In this document: piece by piece, positions 56,543 to 64,000 of the stretch
Layout: each line of letters begins with the position of its first letter
Position numbering within the stretch: the stretch's first letter is position 1
NCBI RefSeq assembly: GCF_000753715.1
Contig: NZ_JPER01000008.1
Location: 1 to 64,000, forward strand
Reading direction: 5' to 3'
DNA from: Pseudidiomarina salinarum
GTDB taxonomy: Bacteria; Pseudomonadota; Gammaproteobacteria; Enterobacterales; Alteromonadaceae
Length of the DNA: 64,000 bases
Notes under the pieces: model-generated
The model's database searches: none
What the model was told of the DNA's origin: nothing
Seen by the model: the letters and a program-made list of their open reading frames with translations, nothing else
Translations under genes and position numbers: made by a program

Positions 56543-56563
56543 ATAATGGTGCCCAGAGGCGGA
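56543..56563. repeat. Right attachment-site repeat (tRNA-Phe 3' end)
   Basis: The 21-bp segment ATAATGGTGCCCAGAGGCGG plus A covers the CCA and acceptor end of the tRNA on the minus strand and is repeated at 35922-35941 with one C missing. Confidence 0.87.
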
Positions 56564-56622
56564 ATCGAACCACCGACACGGGGATTTTCAATCCCCTGCT
56601 CTACCGACTGAGCTATCTGGGC
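56547..56622 (-). tRNA. tRNA-Phe (GAA)
   Basis: 76 nt including encoded CCA. On the minus strand the acceptor GCCCAGA pairs with TCTGGGC, the D-arm AGCTCAGTCGGTAGAGC, anticodon stem GGGGA-TTGAAAA-TCCCC with anticodon GAA, and T-arm GTTCGATTCC are all present. It is the integration target of the element to its left. Confidence 0.97.
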
Positions 56623-56716
56623 GTGGGGCGTATTAAACGAGTTTTTCGGGTCATAGTCAACCGCTTTTTCAGGGGTTTTTGACCGTTTGCTCAGTAAATA
56701 CGCAGCTTGGCTGTTT

Positions 56717-58624
56717 TTACACCTTTAAGTAGGTGGTGCCAGCCAGGCATTTCTCGTAATAGTCGGTCCAGCGCACGCCTTCACGAGGGGCTATCTTGCC
56801 TTTACGAACTTCGCGGTCGAGCCATTTTTTGACGGTTTTGGCCATATAATCGGTGTTGTACTGCATGGTTTCGAGCACTTTCTCGGCTGAGGTGCCCGGA
56901 ACCACTTCTTCGATATAGAAATCACCGTCTTCGTCATCATGGCAGTAAATGTGTACTTCAGTCAGACGACCAAAAAGATTGTGCATATCGCCCATCACGT
57001 CCTGATAGGCGCCGGTCAGAAACATGCCGACATGGTAGGTTTCGCCTTTGCGCAGGGTATGCATAGGGATGTTGTCGCTGATTTCGGTTCCTTCGATGTA
57101 CTTGCTCAGCTTACCGTCGCTGTCACAGGTGATATCGACGATGGAGCAACGCACTTCCGGCTTTTCGTTCAGGCGGGTAATCGGAACGATTGGCAGCACC
57201 TGACCGATGGCCCAGGTATCCGCGGCGGACTGGAAAATCGAAAAGTTGCACAGATACTGGCTGGCAAGCATGTCTTCGAGTTCCTCGAGTTCCTGGAATA
57301 CAAAGGTTTCACGATCCAGTGAATCATGTATTTCAGCAAGGATCTGCCAGTACATGGTGTCGATCTTCGCCATTTCTTCCAGTGACAAAATACCGAGCTT
57401 AAAGGCTTCATAGGTGCTTTGTTTGAACGAGGCAGCGTCGTTATAGCGCTCCTGGGGATGCATGTCGGCTGCGGTAATTAATTCGCGCATGTTGCTTACC
57501 AGGATATGCTCACCCTCAGCTCGGGTAATATCGAACTGGGCACCGGTATTTTTAATTTCGCCCACGATATTGGTTACCACACAACTATGGTGCGCGGTAA
57601 TGGCCCGGCCGCTTTCGCTGACCAGGTTAGGGTGGGGTACATCTTCCAGCTGACAGATCTGTTTAACGCCGTAGACCACATCGGCTACATATTCTTCGGT
57701 CGAATAGTTGCGCGAGGAATCCGTGGTCGAGCTGGTGCCGTCATAATCAATGCCCAGGCCGCCACCAATGTCCAGGTATTCCAGCGGAACGCCCATCTGG
57801 ATCAGCTTGGCATAAAGGCGAGCGCCCTCAGAAACCGCTTCTTTAATCTTACGGATATCCGATAACTGACTTCCGATATGGAAGTGCAACAGCTTGGCGC
57901 AGTGCAGCATGTCTTCTTTTTTGAGCAGATCGACGATATTCAGTATTTCAGTAATGCTGAGACCAAATTTAGCCCGGTCACCGCTGGAGCCTGCCCATTT
58001 ACCAGAGCTGCGTACCATCATCTTACTACGCAGGCCGATCATGGGTTCAACGCCAAGCTTTTTAGCCAGCGGGATCAGCATCTCGAGTTCGCTGAACTTC
58101 TCAATAACGATGATCATTTTGCGACCCAACTGGCGGCCAAGCAGGGCCAGGGTCAGATAATCTTCATCTTTATAGCCGTTCAGAATGGTCAGGGCATTGG
58201 GATTTTCGTTGTACGCCAGTACTGCCATCAGCTCGGGTTTAGAGCCGGCTTCCAGGCCATAGTTGTAGGGCTCACCAGCGTCCATGATCTCTTCGACCAC
58301 TTCCCGCATCTGGTTGACCTTGATCGGGAAAACGCCAACGTATTTGCCGTTATACTTCGCGTCTTCAATGGTTTGCGCAAAGGTTTCATTGAGGATCTCA
58401 ACCTGTGAGCGCAGGATATCGTGAAACCGGATAACTGCTGGCAGCTGGATGCCCTCAGCGATGATTTCATCCATGACTTCCTGCATATCAATGGTGACAT
58501 CGGGCAGCCGGTGGTTTGGCGTGATTTTAATGCTGCCGTTGTCGCCAATAGAAAAGTAGCCCGCGCCCCAGCGCTTTACGCCGTAAAGCTCTTCGGCGTC
58601 TTCGATGCTCCAGTTATCAGCCAT
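56717..58624 (-). CDS. speA: Biosynthetic arginine decarboxylase
   Basis: 635 aa (usual length ~630-660). PLP-site text FPIKVNQMREVVEEIM, the glycine-rich YLDIGGGLGIDYDG and LLHFHIGSQLSDIR mark the alanine-racemase-like fold of SpeA. It converts arginine to agmatine in the cytoplasm. I placed the start at ATG 58624, overlapping the speB stop by one base (TGATG), with AAGGAG 8 nt upstream; an in-frame TTG precedes it. Operon order is speB-speA. Confidence 0.95.
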   Translation of the reverse strand: MADNWSIEDAEELYGVKRWGAGYFSIGDNGSIKITPNHRLPDVTIDMQEVMDEIIAEGIQLPAVIRFHDILRSQVEILNETFAQTIEDAKYNGKYVGVFPIKVNQMREVVEEIMDAGEPYNYGLEAGSKPELMAVLAYNENPNALTILNGYKDEDYLTLALLGRQLGRKMIIVIEKFSELEMLIPLAKKLGVEPMIGLRSKMMVRSSGKWAGSSGDRAKFGLSITEILNIVDLLKKEDMLHCAKLLHFHIGSQLSDIRKIKEAVSEGARLYAKLIQMGVPLEYLDIGGGLGIDYDGTSSTTDSSRNYSTEEYVADVVYGVKQICQLEDVPHPNLVSESGRAITAHHSCVVTNIVGEIKNTGAQFDITRAEGEHILVSNMRELITAADMHPQERYNDAASFKQSTYEAFKLGILSLEEMAKIDTMYWQILAEIHDSLDRETFVFQELEELEDMLASQYLCNFSIFQSAADTWAIGQVLPIVPITRLNEKPEVRCSIVDITCDSDGKLSKYIEGTEISDNIPMHTLRKGETYHVGMFLTGAYQDVMGDMHNLFGRLTEVHIYCHDDEDGDFYIEEVVPGTSAEKVLETMQYNTDYMAKTVKKWLDREVRKGKIAPREGVRWTDYYEKCLAGTTYLKV

Positions 58625-59559
58625 CAACTGGCTCCTTTTTCATTCAGAATAATCAGTAGTTCGCGCACCACTTTGGCGGCGAACACGTCGGAGTTCCCGG
58701 TCGGATCGATCTCCGGTGACAGTTCCACCACATCGGCGCCAACCAGGTTTTTCTGGCGCAGTAATTTCATCAGGCTGATATACGAATGGAAATCCTCGCC
58801 GCCCGGCTCAGGCGTACCGGTGCCAGGCAGATAAGCGGGATCAAAGTAATCCAGATCCAACGTCATATAAATCGGGCGGTCGGCAGGTATGGCTGCGACG
58901 CTTTCCAGAAACGCCTGGCGCGAGGTTCGCAGCGTACCTTGCTCCTTCATGAATTTGTATTCGTCGCGGGTGCCTGAGCGAATGCCGTACTGAATCAGCT
59001 GGTGGCCTTCGCCGAAATGATCCAGGCAGCGACGGATAATAGATGCGTGGGAATGATGGTATCCCATAAAGCCATCGCGCAAATCAGCGTGGGCATCCAG
59101 GTGCAGTAGCACCAGATCGGGATACTCGGCCAGGTAGTTCCGAACCGCGGCATAGGAAATCGAATGCTCACCGCCCAGAGTTAATATCCGGACCCGGTTT
59201 TTAGCAATACCAACATCGCCAAAAATGCTGTCAAACTGATCGGAAGCATGTTGCCACTGAACTTCAACATCATCACCTTCGCCGCAGGACAAATTACCCA
59301 AGTCAAAAAAGGTACGGTCGTGCAAATCCGCATCCAGATAGGGCGAATATGACTCGATATCCTCAGAAACCGCACGCAGGGCGTCGGGTCCGTTACGGGT
59401 TCCTTTACGAAAACAGGCGGTACCGTCAAAGCCAAACCCAATCATATGGGTACTGTCTTTAAACACTGCCTGGTCTGTGCGGGCGCCGAAGAATTCGCGG
59501 ACGGGGGTATCTGTGGTTACCGAAAGGCCGGTAATTTGTTCAGGTTGATATTCGCTCAA
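58624..59559 (-). CDS. speB: Agmatinase
   Basis: 311 aa ureohydrolase: GGEHSISYA, LLHLDAHADLRDG and MTLDLDYFDPAYLPGTGTPEPGG supply the binuclear manganese ligands. It hydrolyses agmatine, made by the following SpeA, to putrescine and urea. Gene order speB then speA with coupled translation is the reverse of the reaction order. Confidence 0.95.
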   Translation of the reverse strand: MSEYQPEQITGLSVTTDTPVREFFGARTDQAVFKDSTHMIGFGFDGTACFRKGTRNGPDALRAVSEDIESYSPYLDADLHDRTFFDLGNLSCGEGDDVEVQWQHASDQFDSIFGDVGIAKNRVRILTLGGEHSISYAAVRNYLAEYPDLVLLHLDAHADLRDGFMGYHHSHASIIRRCLDHFGEGHQLIQYGIRSGTRDEYKFMKEQGTLRTSRQAFLESVAAIPADRPIYMTLDLDYFDPAYLPGTGTPEPGGEDFHSYISLMKLLRQKNLVGADVVELSPEIDPTGNSDVFAAKVVRELLIILNEKGAS

Positions 59560-59639
59560 TGCAACTCACCTCCGATTAAAAATAAGGCAATAATTCAGGG
59601 GGCATATTATCGTCGTAAATCACCTAAATTGCCACTTTA

Positions 59640-60668
59640 TCACTGTCCGTTACCGTTCTTTTTCACTGGATTGAATATTTCATGCTGGATCCGCAGCAGA
59701 TTTTTATTCAGCGGATTTTTCTTCTGCCAGGTATCAGCCAGCGGCACGGCCACAGGCGCATGATTTTTAATCCCGGCCATTACCCGGGTCTGCCCGTCCA
59801 GTGCCAGTTCCACCGCATGAACGCCCAACTCTGATGCAAGAATACGATCAGCAGGAGCCGGCGGACCACCGCGCTGGATATGGCCTAATAAACACGGCCG
59901 GCAGGGCAGGTGATATTCAGCTTCCAGTTGCTCAGCCAGTGCTACGGCGCCGCCCGGCCACTGATGCTCGCTCAGGACCATGACATAACTGCCGTCACCA
60001 CGAATCTTCTGTACCCGTTCGATATGTTTGACCAGTGCGGCCACTGTCAGCGGTTTGTCGTTTTGCAGCTCGGGCAATATCATGCGTTCGGAACCGGCAG
60101 CCATGGCGCTGCTCAGGCCGATAAAGCCGGCATTGCGGCCCATCACTTCGACGATAAACACCCGATCCATGGCGTCGGCGGTATCGCGGATTTTATCCAG
60201 CGCATCCATAGCAATGGCGACAGCAGTGGCGTAACCAATGGTGGCATCGGTGCCATAAAGATCGTTATCGATAGTACCCGGCACGCCGATGATCTGGCCA
60301 TTCCAGAACTGCGCCAGATGTTCGGCACCACGAAAGGAGCCATCGCCACCAATAATAATCAGCGCGTCAATATCCAGCGCATCCAGATTTTTCGCGGCCA
60401 GCTCAGCGGCATCAGCATCGACAAAGCGTTTACAGCGCGCGCTTTTAATAATGGTTCCGGAGTATTGCAGAATATGCAGCACATCGGCGCCGCAGAGCCT
60501 GATATGATCGTTATCCAGTAAGCCCTGGTAACCATGCTTAAATGCGAAAACCTCCAACCCGTAGTGTTCTCCGGCCAGCACAACTGCGCGCAGGGCGGCG
60601 TTCATACCCGGGGCGTCACCGCCGCTGGTCAATACAGCAATCCGTTGAATTTTTGCAGGTGTTGACAC
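59640..60668 (-). CDS. pfkA: 6-phosphofructokinase
   Basis: 343 aa. AVLTSGGDAPGMNAALRAVV, GGDGSFRGAEHLAQF and GTIDNDLYGTDATIGYATA are ATP- and substrate-binding motifs; the GGDGS motif suggests the ATP-dependent form, and PGTIDND carries the catalytic Asp. It phosphorylates fructose 6-phosphate in glycolysis. The start is GTG 60668 (or TTG 60671), given AGGAG at 60677-60681. A 67-bp gap separates it from the divergent dehydrogenase gene. Confidence 0.93.
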   Translation of the reverse strand: MSTPAKIQRIAVLTSGGDAPGMNAALRAVVLAGEHYGLEVFAFKHGYQGLLDNDHIRLCGADVLHILQYSGTIIKSARCKRFVDADAAELAAKNLDALDIDALIIIGGDGSFRGAEHLAQFWNGQIIGVPGTIDNDLYGTDATIGYATAVAIAMDALDKIRDTADAMDRVFIVEVMGRNAGFIGLSSAMAAGSERMILPELQNDKPLTVAALVKHIERVQKIRGDGSYVMVLSEHQWPGGAVALAEQLEAEYHLPCRPCLLGHIQRGGPPAPADRILASELGVHAVELALDGQTRVMAGIKNHAPVAVPLADTWQKKNPLNKNLLRIQHEIFNPVKKNGNGQ

Positions 60669-60738
60669 CAAACATACTCCTCTTTTTATTAGTCTGGTAA
60701 GCTTATCGAACTTACGTGCAATAACAAGTAGATGGCCG

Positions 60739-61806
60739 ATGAGCGAATCAAAAATATATCGGGTCGATGCGGCGGCAATAAACCGCTGGGCCCAGGCATG
60801 TGCAATGCAGGCCGGAGCATCAGCGCAGATAGCAGCCGATATTGCCCGTTATCTGGTGGCCGGCGATCTGCTCGGCTTTCGCACCCACGGGCTGTTGCGG
60901 CTGCGCTATAACCTGAATTGCCTCGAAAGTGGCCAGAGCAAGCCCGCCGGTGAGCCGCGGGTGCTAAAACAGCGGGCGGCAACCCAGTTATGGGACGCTG
61001 ACTTGCTGCCGGGCCTGCATACCATGCCTAAAGCCATCGCAGCGGCTATCGATATGGCCCGCGAGTGCGGCACCGGTACCGTGATTATGCGCCGGACTCA
61101 ACACGTCGCTGCGCTGGCTGTTTATTTAGAACAGGCAACGGACGCCGGTATGCTGGTGCAACTGATGGCGGCGACGCCAGCTCAGCAGGCAGTGGCGCCT
61201 TTTGGCGCAAAATCGGCCTGGTTCTCACCTAATCCGCTGGCAATTGGCGTGCCTACTACTTCCTCGCCGGTACTTTTTGATATCAGTTTGTCCATGACTG
61301 CGGCCGGAAAGGTGCGTACGGCGATTGCTGAGCAACGCGATTTGCCTTATGCGGCATTAATCACCGCGGCTGGCGATTACACCTGTGATCCCACCACCTT
61401 TCTGGCGGAACCTCCCAGTGTGCTGGCCCCCCTTGGCGGCGAGCAACTTGGTTACAAAGGCACCGGCCTGAATCTGTTCAGCGAGTTCTGGACCCTGGCA
61501 CTCAGTCAGTACGGCCGTCATCAGGCCGCCGGCGACGGTGATGCCAATACCGTCTGGGTACAGGTGATTGATCCGGATGCCTTTGGTGACGCCCTTGAGT
61601 TCCGGCGCCAGAGCCAGGCTATCGTCGACGGCATGCTTGCAACCACCTCCATTGATGCGGCTAAGCCGGTGCGGGTGCCCGGCAGTGGGGCGCTGGCTGC
61701 CCGCGAGCGGCAACTGAACGGAGGCGTGGAGTATACGCCGGCAGTCTGGAAGCAGTTACAGTGGTGTGCCGAACATTGTCAGCAGCCGTTACCTGAGCCG
61801 ATCTGA
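60739..61806 (+). CDS. Ldh2/malate-lactate dehydrogenase family protein
   Basis: 355 aa; the family's His is in RRTQHVAALAVYLEQA, with FSPNPLAIGVPT and YKGTGLNLFSEFW also typical. The usual Asn/Ser before the His is a Gln here. Members reduce 2-oxo acids with NAD(P)H; the substrate is unknown. It ends 6 bp before the convergent pdxH. Confidence 0.85.
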   Translation: MSESKIYRVDAAAINRWAQACAMQAGASAQIAADIARYLVAGDLLGFRTHGLLRLRYNLNCLESGQSKPAGEPRVLKQRAATQLWDADLLPGLHTMPKAIAAAIDMARECGTGTVIMRRTQHVAALAVYLEQATDAGMLVQLMAATPAQQAVAPFGAKSAWFSPNPLAIGVPTTSSPVLFDISLSMTAAGKVRTAIAEQRDLPYAALITAAGDYTCDPTTFLAEPPSVLAPLGGEQLGYKGTGLNLFSEFWTLALSQYGRHQAAGDGDANTVWVQVIDPDAFGDALEFRRQSQAIVDGMLATTSIDAAKPVRVPGSGALAARERQLNGGVEYTPAVWKQLQWCAEHCQQPLPEPI

Positions 61807-61812
61807 ATAAGC

Positions 61813-62451
61813 TCAGGGCTGCAGGCGCTGAATGGTCCAGCCGTCGGCTGTTCGGGTGTAGGTGAAGCGGTCATGTAGCCGGTGGCGGCCGCCTTGCCAG
61901 AATTCAAAACGACTAGGTTTGATTCGGTAGCCGCCCCAATTTTCCGGCGCTGGAATCGGCTGATCCTGATATTTTTCTGCGAGCTGCTGGTAACGGGCTT
62001 CGAGTTCAGCGCGTTCGGCAATGGGAGCGCTCTGCGCAGATGCCAGCGCGCCTAACTGGCTGGCCCGCGGACGTGTGGCAAAGTAAGCATCAACTGCATC
62101 CCGCTCCACTTTTTCAGCGCACCCTTCTATACGTATTTGGCGTTCCATAACCAGCCAGGCAAAATGCATAGCGACTTGCGGATTTGCGTCGATATCCCGG
62201 CCTTTCTCACTTTGGTAGTTGGTGTAAAAGATGAAGCTGTCCGGGTCAATTTGCTTCAGCAGTACCGTCCGCTGGTGCGGCTGGCCAGCAGCGTTTACTG
62301 TGGCCAGGGTAAACGCCGTCGGGTCAGGCAGGCCGGCATGTTCATTGGCCTGGGTAAACCAGTCCTGAAATTGCAGCATAGGATCATCATTGAGAATTTC
62401 ACGCTTTAGCTCTGCTAATTCGTAATCTCGCCGTAAATCGTGCAATTTCAT
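61813..62451 (-). CDS. pdxH: Pyridoxamine 5'-phosphate oxidase
   Basis: 212 aa starting MKLHDLRRDYELAELKREI, the conserved PdxH N-terminus. FMN-site strings include FTLATVNAAGQPHQRTVLLK, FYTNYQSEKGRDIDANPQ and WGGYRIKPSRFEFWQGGRHRLHDR. ATG 62451 follows AGAGG; an in-frame extension upstream is not coding. It makes pyridoxal 5'-phosphate, the cofactor SpeA uses. It lies 19 bp after the amidohydrolase stop and may be cotranscribed. Confidence 0.96.
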   Translation of the reverse strand: MKLHDLRRDYELAELKREILNDDPMLQFQDWFTQANEHAGLPDPTAFTLATVNAAGQPHQRTVLLKQIDPDSFIFYTNYQSEKGRDIDANPQVAMHFAWLVMERQIRIEGCAEKVERDAVDAYFATRPRASQLGALASAQSAPIAERAELEARYQQLAEKYQDQPIPAPENWGGYRIKPSRFEFWQGGRHRLHDRFTYTRTADGWTIQRLQP

Positions 62452-62470
62452 AATGATGCCTCTGTCGCTT

Positions 62471-64000
62471 TTAATCAGTTTCGGCCGGGAAGACCTTCTC
62501 ACCGGCGACATAAGTGGCCAGTACTTTCTGTTGCCAGAGTTTACTCTGATCCTGCGCAAATGGATCTTGATCCAGAACAATGAAGTCTGCCCACTTGCCC
62601 GGCTCCAGTGAGCCCAGTATTTGCTCCTGGCCTGCGGCGTAAGCGGCATCCAGAGTGAAAGCGCGGAACGCCTGGGTCAGGGTCATGGATTCATGGGGAT
62701 ACCAGCCGCCCGCAGGTTGATTATCCCGATCCTGACGGGTAACTGCGGCATGTAAACCGAAGAACGGATCGGCCAGTTCCACCGGGAAATCTGAACCGGC
62801 GGCGATAATTGACCCTTGCTCAAGCAACGTCTGCCAGGCGTAGGCGCCCTTCATGCGTTCTTTACCTAAGCGATCTTCGGCCATATTTTTGTCGCTGGTA
62901 GCGTGGGTTGGCTGCATTGACGGAATAATATTCAGTTCTTTAAATCGCTTCAGGTCATTGGGGTGAACCACCTGGGCGTGTTCGATACGATGACGCAGGT
63001 TACGACCGCCGATAGTGGCGAAGGCCCGTTCGAACTCATCCAGTGCCAACCGGTTCGCCCGGTCGCCGATAGCGTGGGTGTTAATCTGAAAGCCCATCGG
63101 AATAATGATCTGATACAGGTCGTGCAGTCGCTCCGGTTGCGTTACCAGCAATCCAAGCTGGTCCTTGTCATCATGATAGGGTTCAAGCAGCGCAGCGCCC
63201 CGACTACCTAACGCGCCATCAGCATAGATTTTGACACTACGCATAGTAAAACGGTCGTCAGGGGTATAAATGGGACCCTCACTCAGAATCGATACCAGTT
63301 CGGGTTCGTTGGCACTTAGCATGGCATAGACGCGCATCGGCATGTCGCCGACTGCGGCCATTTCACGATAAAGTTGCAGATTGACCGCGTCAACACCGGC
63401 GTCGTGTACGTTGGTAATGCCGCGCGCTAACAAGTGCTTAAAGGCCAGTTCCAATGCGTTACGTTGTTGTTCTTTGGTCGGCTGCGGAATAGCTTTTTCA
63501 ACCAGTGCCATGGCATTGTCTATCAGCACACCGGTCGGGTGGCCGCGTTTGTCGCGAATAATTTCGCCGCCTTCGGGGCTCACGGTTGAAGCATCGATGC
63601 CTGCCAGTTCCAGCGCTTTACTGTTGGCCCAGCCAGCATGCCCGTCCACCCGCGTCAGCCAGACAGGCTGATCACTGATGGCTTCATCCAGCGCCTCGGC
63701 GGTAGGGAATTCTCTGACCGTCCAGTTCTCCTGATTCCAGCCCCGGCCCATAATCCAGCCGTCTACCGGTGCTTGTTCGCTAAATGATTTCACCTGACGT
63801 ACGGCTTCTTCAACCGATGTTGCTTCGCGCAAATCGACAAGCTGAAGATTCTGACCCAGGCCCAGCACATGGCCATGCGCGTCAATGATACCAGGCAATA
63901 AGGTTTTACCCTGAAGGTCGATTTCAGTGTCAATCAGGGGTCTGAAATAGCTCACCGAACTGGCGGTGCCGATGGCGGCTACTTTGCCATCCCGGACCAG
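62471..64000 (-). CDS. YtcJ-like amidohydrolase, N-terminus beyond the window
   Basis: The frame stays open to the right edge, so the 5' end is missing; the edge residues LVRDGKVAAIGTASS are the typical N-terminal strand. At least 509 aa are present. LPGIIDAHGHVLG gives the metal-binding HxH, RVDGHAGWANSKAL and RIEHAQVVHPNDL follow, and GSLEPGKWADFIVLDQDP closes the protein. This is the YtcJ-type amidohydrolase-3 family; substrate unknown. Confidence 0.9.
   Translation of the reverse strand: MVRDGKVAAIGTASSVSYFRPLIDTEIDLQGKTLLPGIIDAHGHVLGLGQNLQLVDLREATSVEEAVRQVKSFSEQAPVDGWIMGRGWNQENWTVREFPTAEALDEAISDQPVWLTRVDGHAGWANSKALELAGIDASTVSPEGGEIIRDKRGHPTGVLIDNAMALVEKAIPQPTKEQQRNALELAFKHLLARGITNVHDAGVDAVNLQLYREMAAVGDMPMRVYAMLSANEPELVSILSEGPIYTPDDRFTMRSVKIYADGALGSRGAALLEPYHDDKDQLGLLVTQPERLHDLYQIIIPMGFQINTHAIGDRANRLALDEFERAFATIGGRNLRHRIEHAQVVHPNDLKRFKELNIIPSMQPTHATSDKNMAEDRLGKERMKGAYAWQTLLEQGSIIAAGSDFPVELADPFFGLHAAVTRQDRDNQPAGGWYPHESMTLTQAFRAFTLDAAYAAGQEQILGSLEPGKWADFIVLDQDPFAQDQSKLWQQKVLATYVAGEKVFPAETD

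Larger units (their letters stand above)
35922..56563. mobile_element. Integrative element in tRNA-Phe carrying defence cargo
   Basis: About 20.6 kb between direct repeats of the tRNA-Phe 3' end. The tyrosine integrase gene lies next to the intact tRNA, reading away from it, the usual layout. Inside are an AbrB-like protein, an AlpA-like regulator, an HUH replication protein, a TrlF-like ATPase, an AAA/TOPRIM pair, a type I restriction-modification operon, a GIY-YIG nuclease and unknown genes. No capsid, tail or conjugation genes are visible, so it would need a helper or is a satellite-type element. The integrase frameshift suggests it may now be fixed. Confidence 0.87.

Noticed and set aside
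60671..60675. Out-of-frame ATG just upstream of pfkA
   Set aside because: Only one base separates it from AGGAG, too close to be a start; it opens a short frame that stops soon.
61813..62649. N-terminal extension of pdxH
   Set aside because: The upstream residues are a shadow of the amidohydrolase gene; the conserved PdxH start is at 62451.

Overview
The window looks like the chromosome of a marine or halophilic gammaproteobacterium, most likely of the Alteromonadales type. Evidence is the mix of secreted S10 and M24 peptidases, a propeller-amidohydrolase, NhaD sodium:proton antiport, the glyoxylate-shunt pair aceB-aceA, speB-speA, pfkA and pdxH, all in moderate-GC coding style with short intergenic gaps. 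The genus cannot be fixed from sequence alone. Two accessory regions, both more AT-rich than the core, interrupt this housekeeping DNA.

Region 1 (1-9.4 kb) reads as the tail of a chromosomal integron cassette array. Five same-strand genes are separated by attC-like sites; two are clear (2468-2582 and 8411-8497) and others are degenerate. The cassettes encode a protein of STGPGGGx octapeptide repeats, a DUF2971 protein, an unknown protein with a doubtful start, a 1910-aa Cap4-like nuclease/STAND NTPase resembling Avs anti-phage sensors, and a membrane coiled-coil protein. The integrase is not in the window and would lie to the left. Cassettes 1 and 3 share an ~80-bp diverged leader.

Region 2 (9.6-35.8 kb) is core chromosome: a GAF-PAS-GGDEF-EAL protein; the arsR-gapdh-arsJ arsenate detoxification operon with a perfect palindromic operator; an S10 peptidase plus giant amidohydrolase and a LysR regulator; a MacAB-like ABC exporter (adaptor, ATPase, two FtsX permeases); nhaD; aceBA; an M24 peptidase; an SDR; a diguanylate cyclase; a CBS protein; and a zinc alcohol dehydrogenase.

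Region 3 (35.92-56.56 kb) is a ~20.6-kb integrative element in the 3' end of tRNA-Phe, bounded by ~20-bp direct repeats of the tRNA end. It carries a frameshifted tyrosine integrase, an AlpA-like regulator, an HUH-type replication protein with flanking inverted motifs and a structured intergenic region that may be an origin or a ~390-nt antisense-strand RNA. It also carries a defence cargo: a TrlF-like PHP/ATPase, an AAA/TOPRIM pair, a complete type I restriction-modification operon with a YgjP-like peptidase, and several unknown genes. A shared palindrome lies upstream of both the HUH gene and a GIY-YIG nuclease gene. The element appears to have moved the native tRNA terminator away and supplied its own.

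Region 4 (56.5-64 kb) returns to core genes: tRNA-Phe, speB-speA (putrescine from arginine), pfkA, an Ldh2-family dehydrogenase, pdxH, and an amidohydrolase cut by the right edge.
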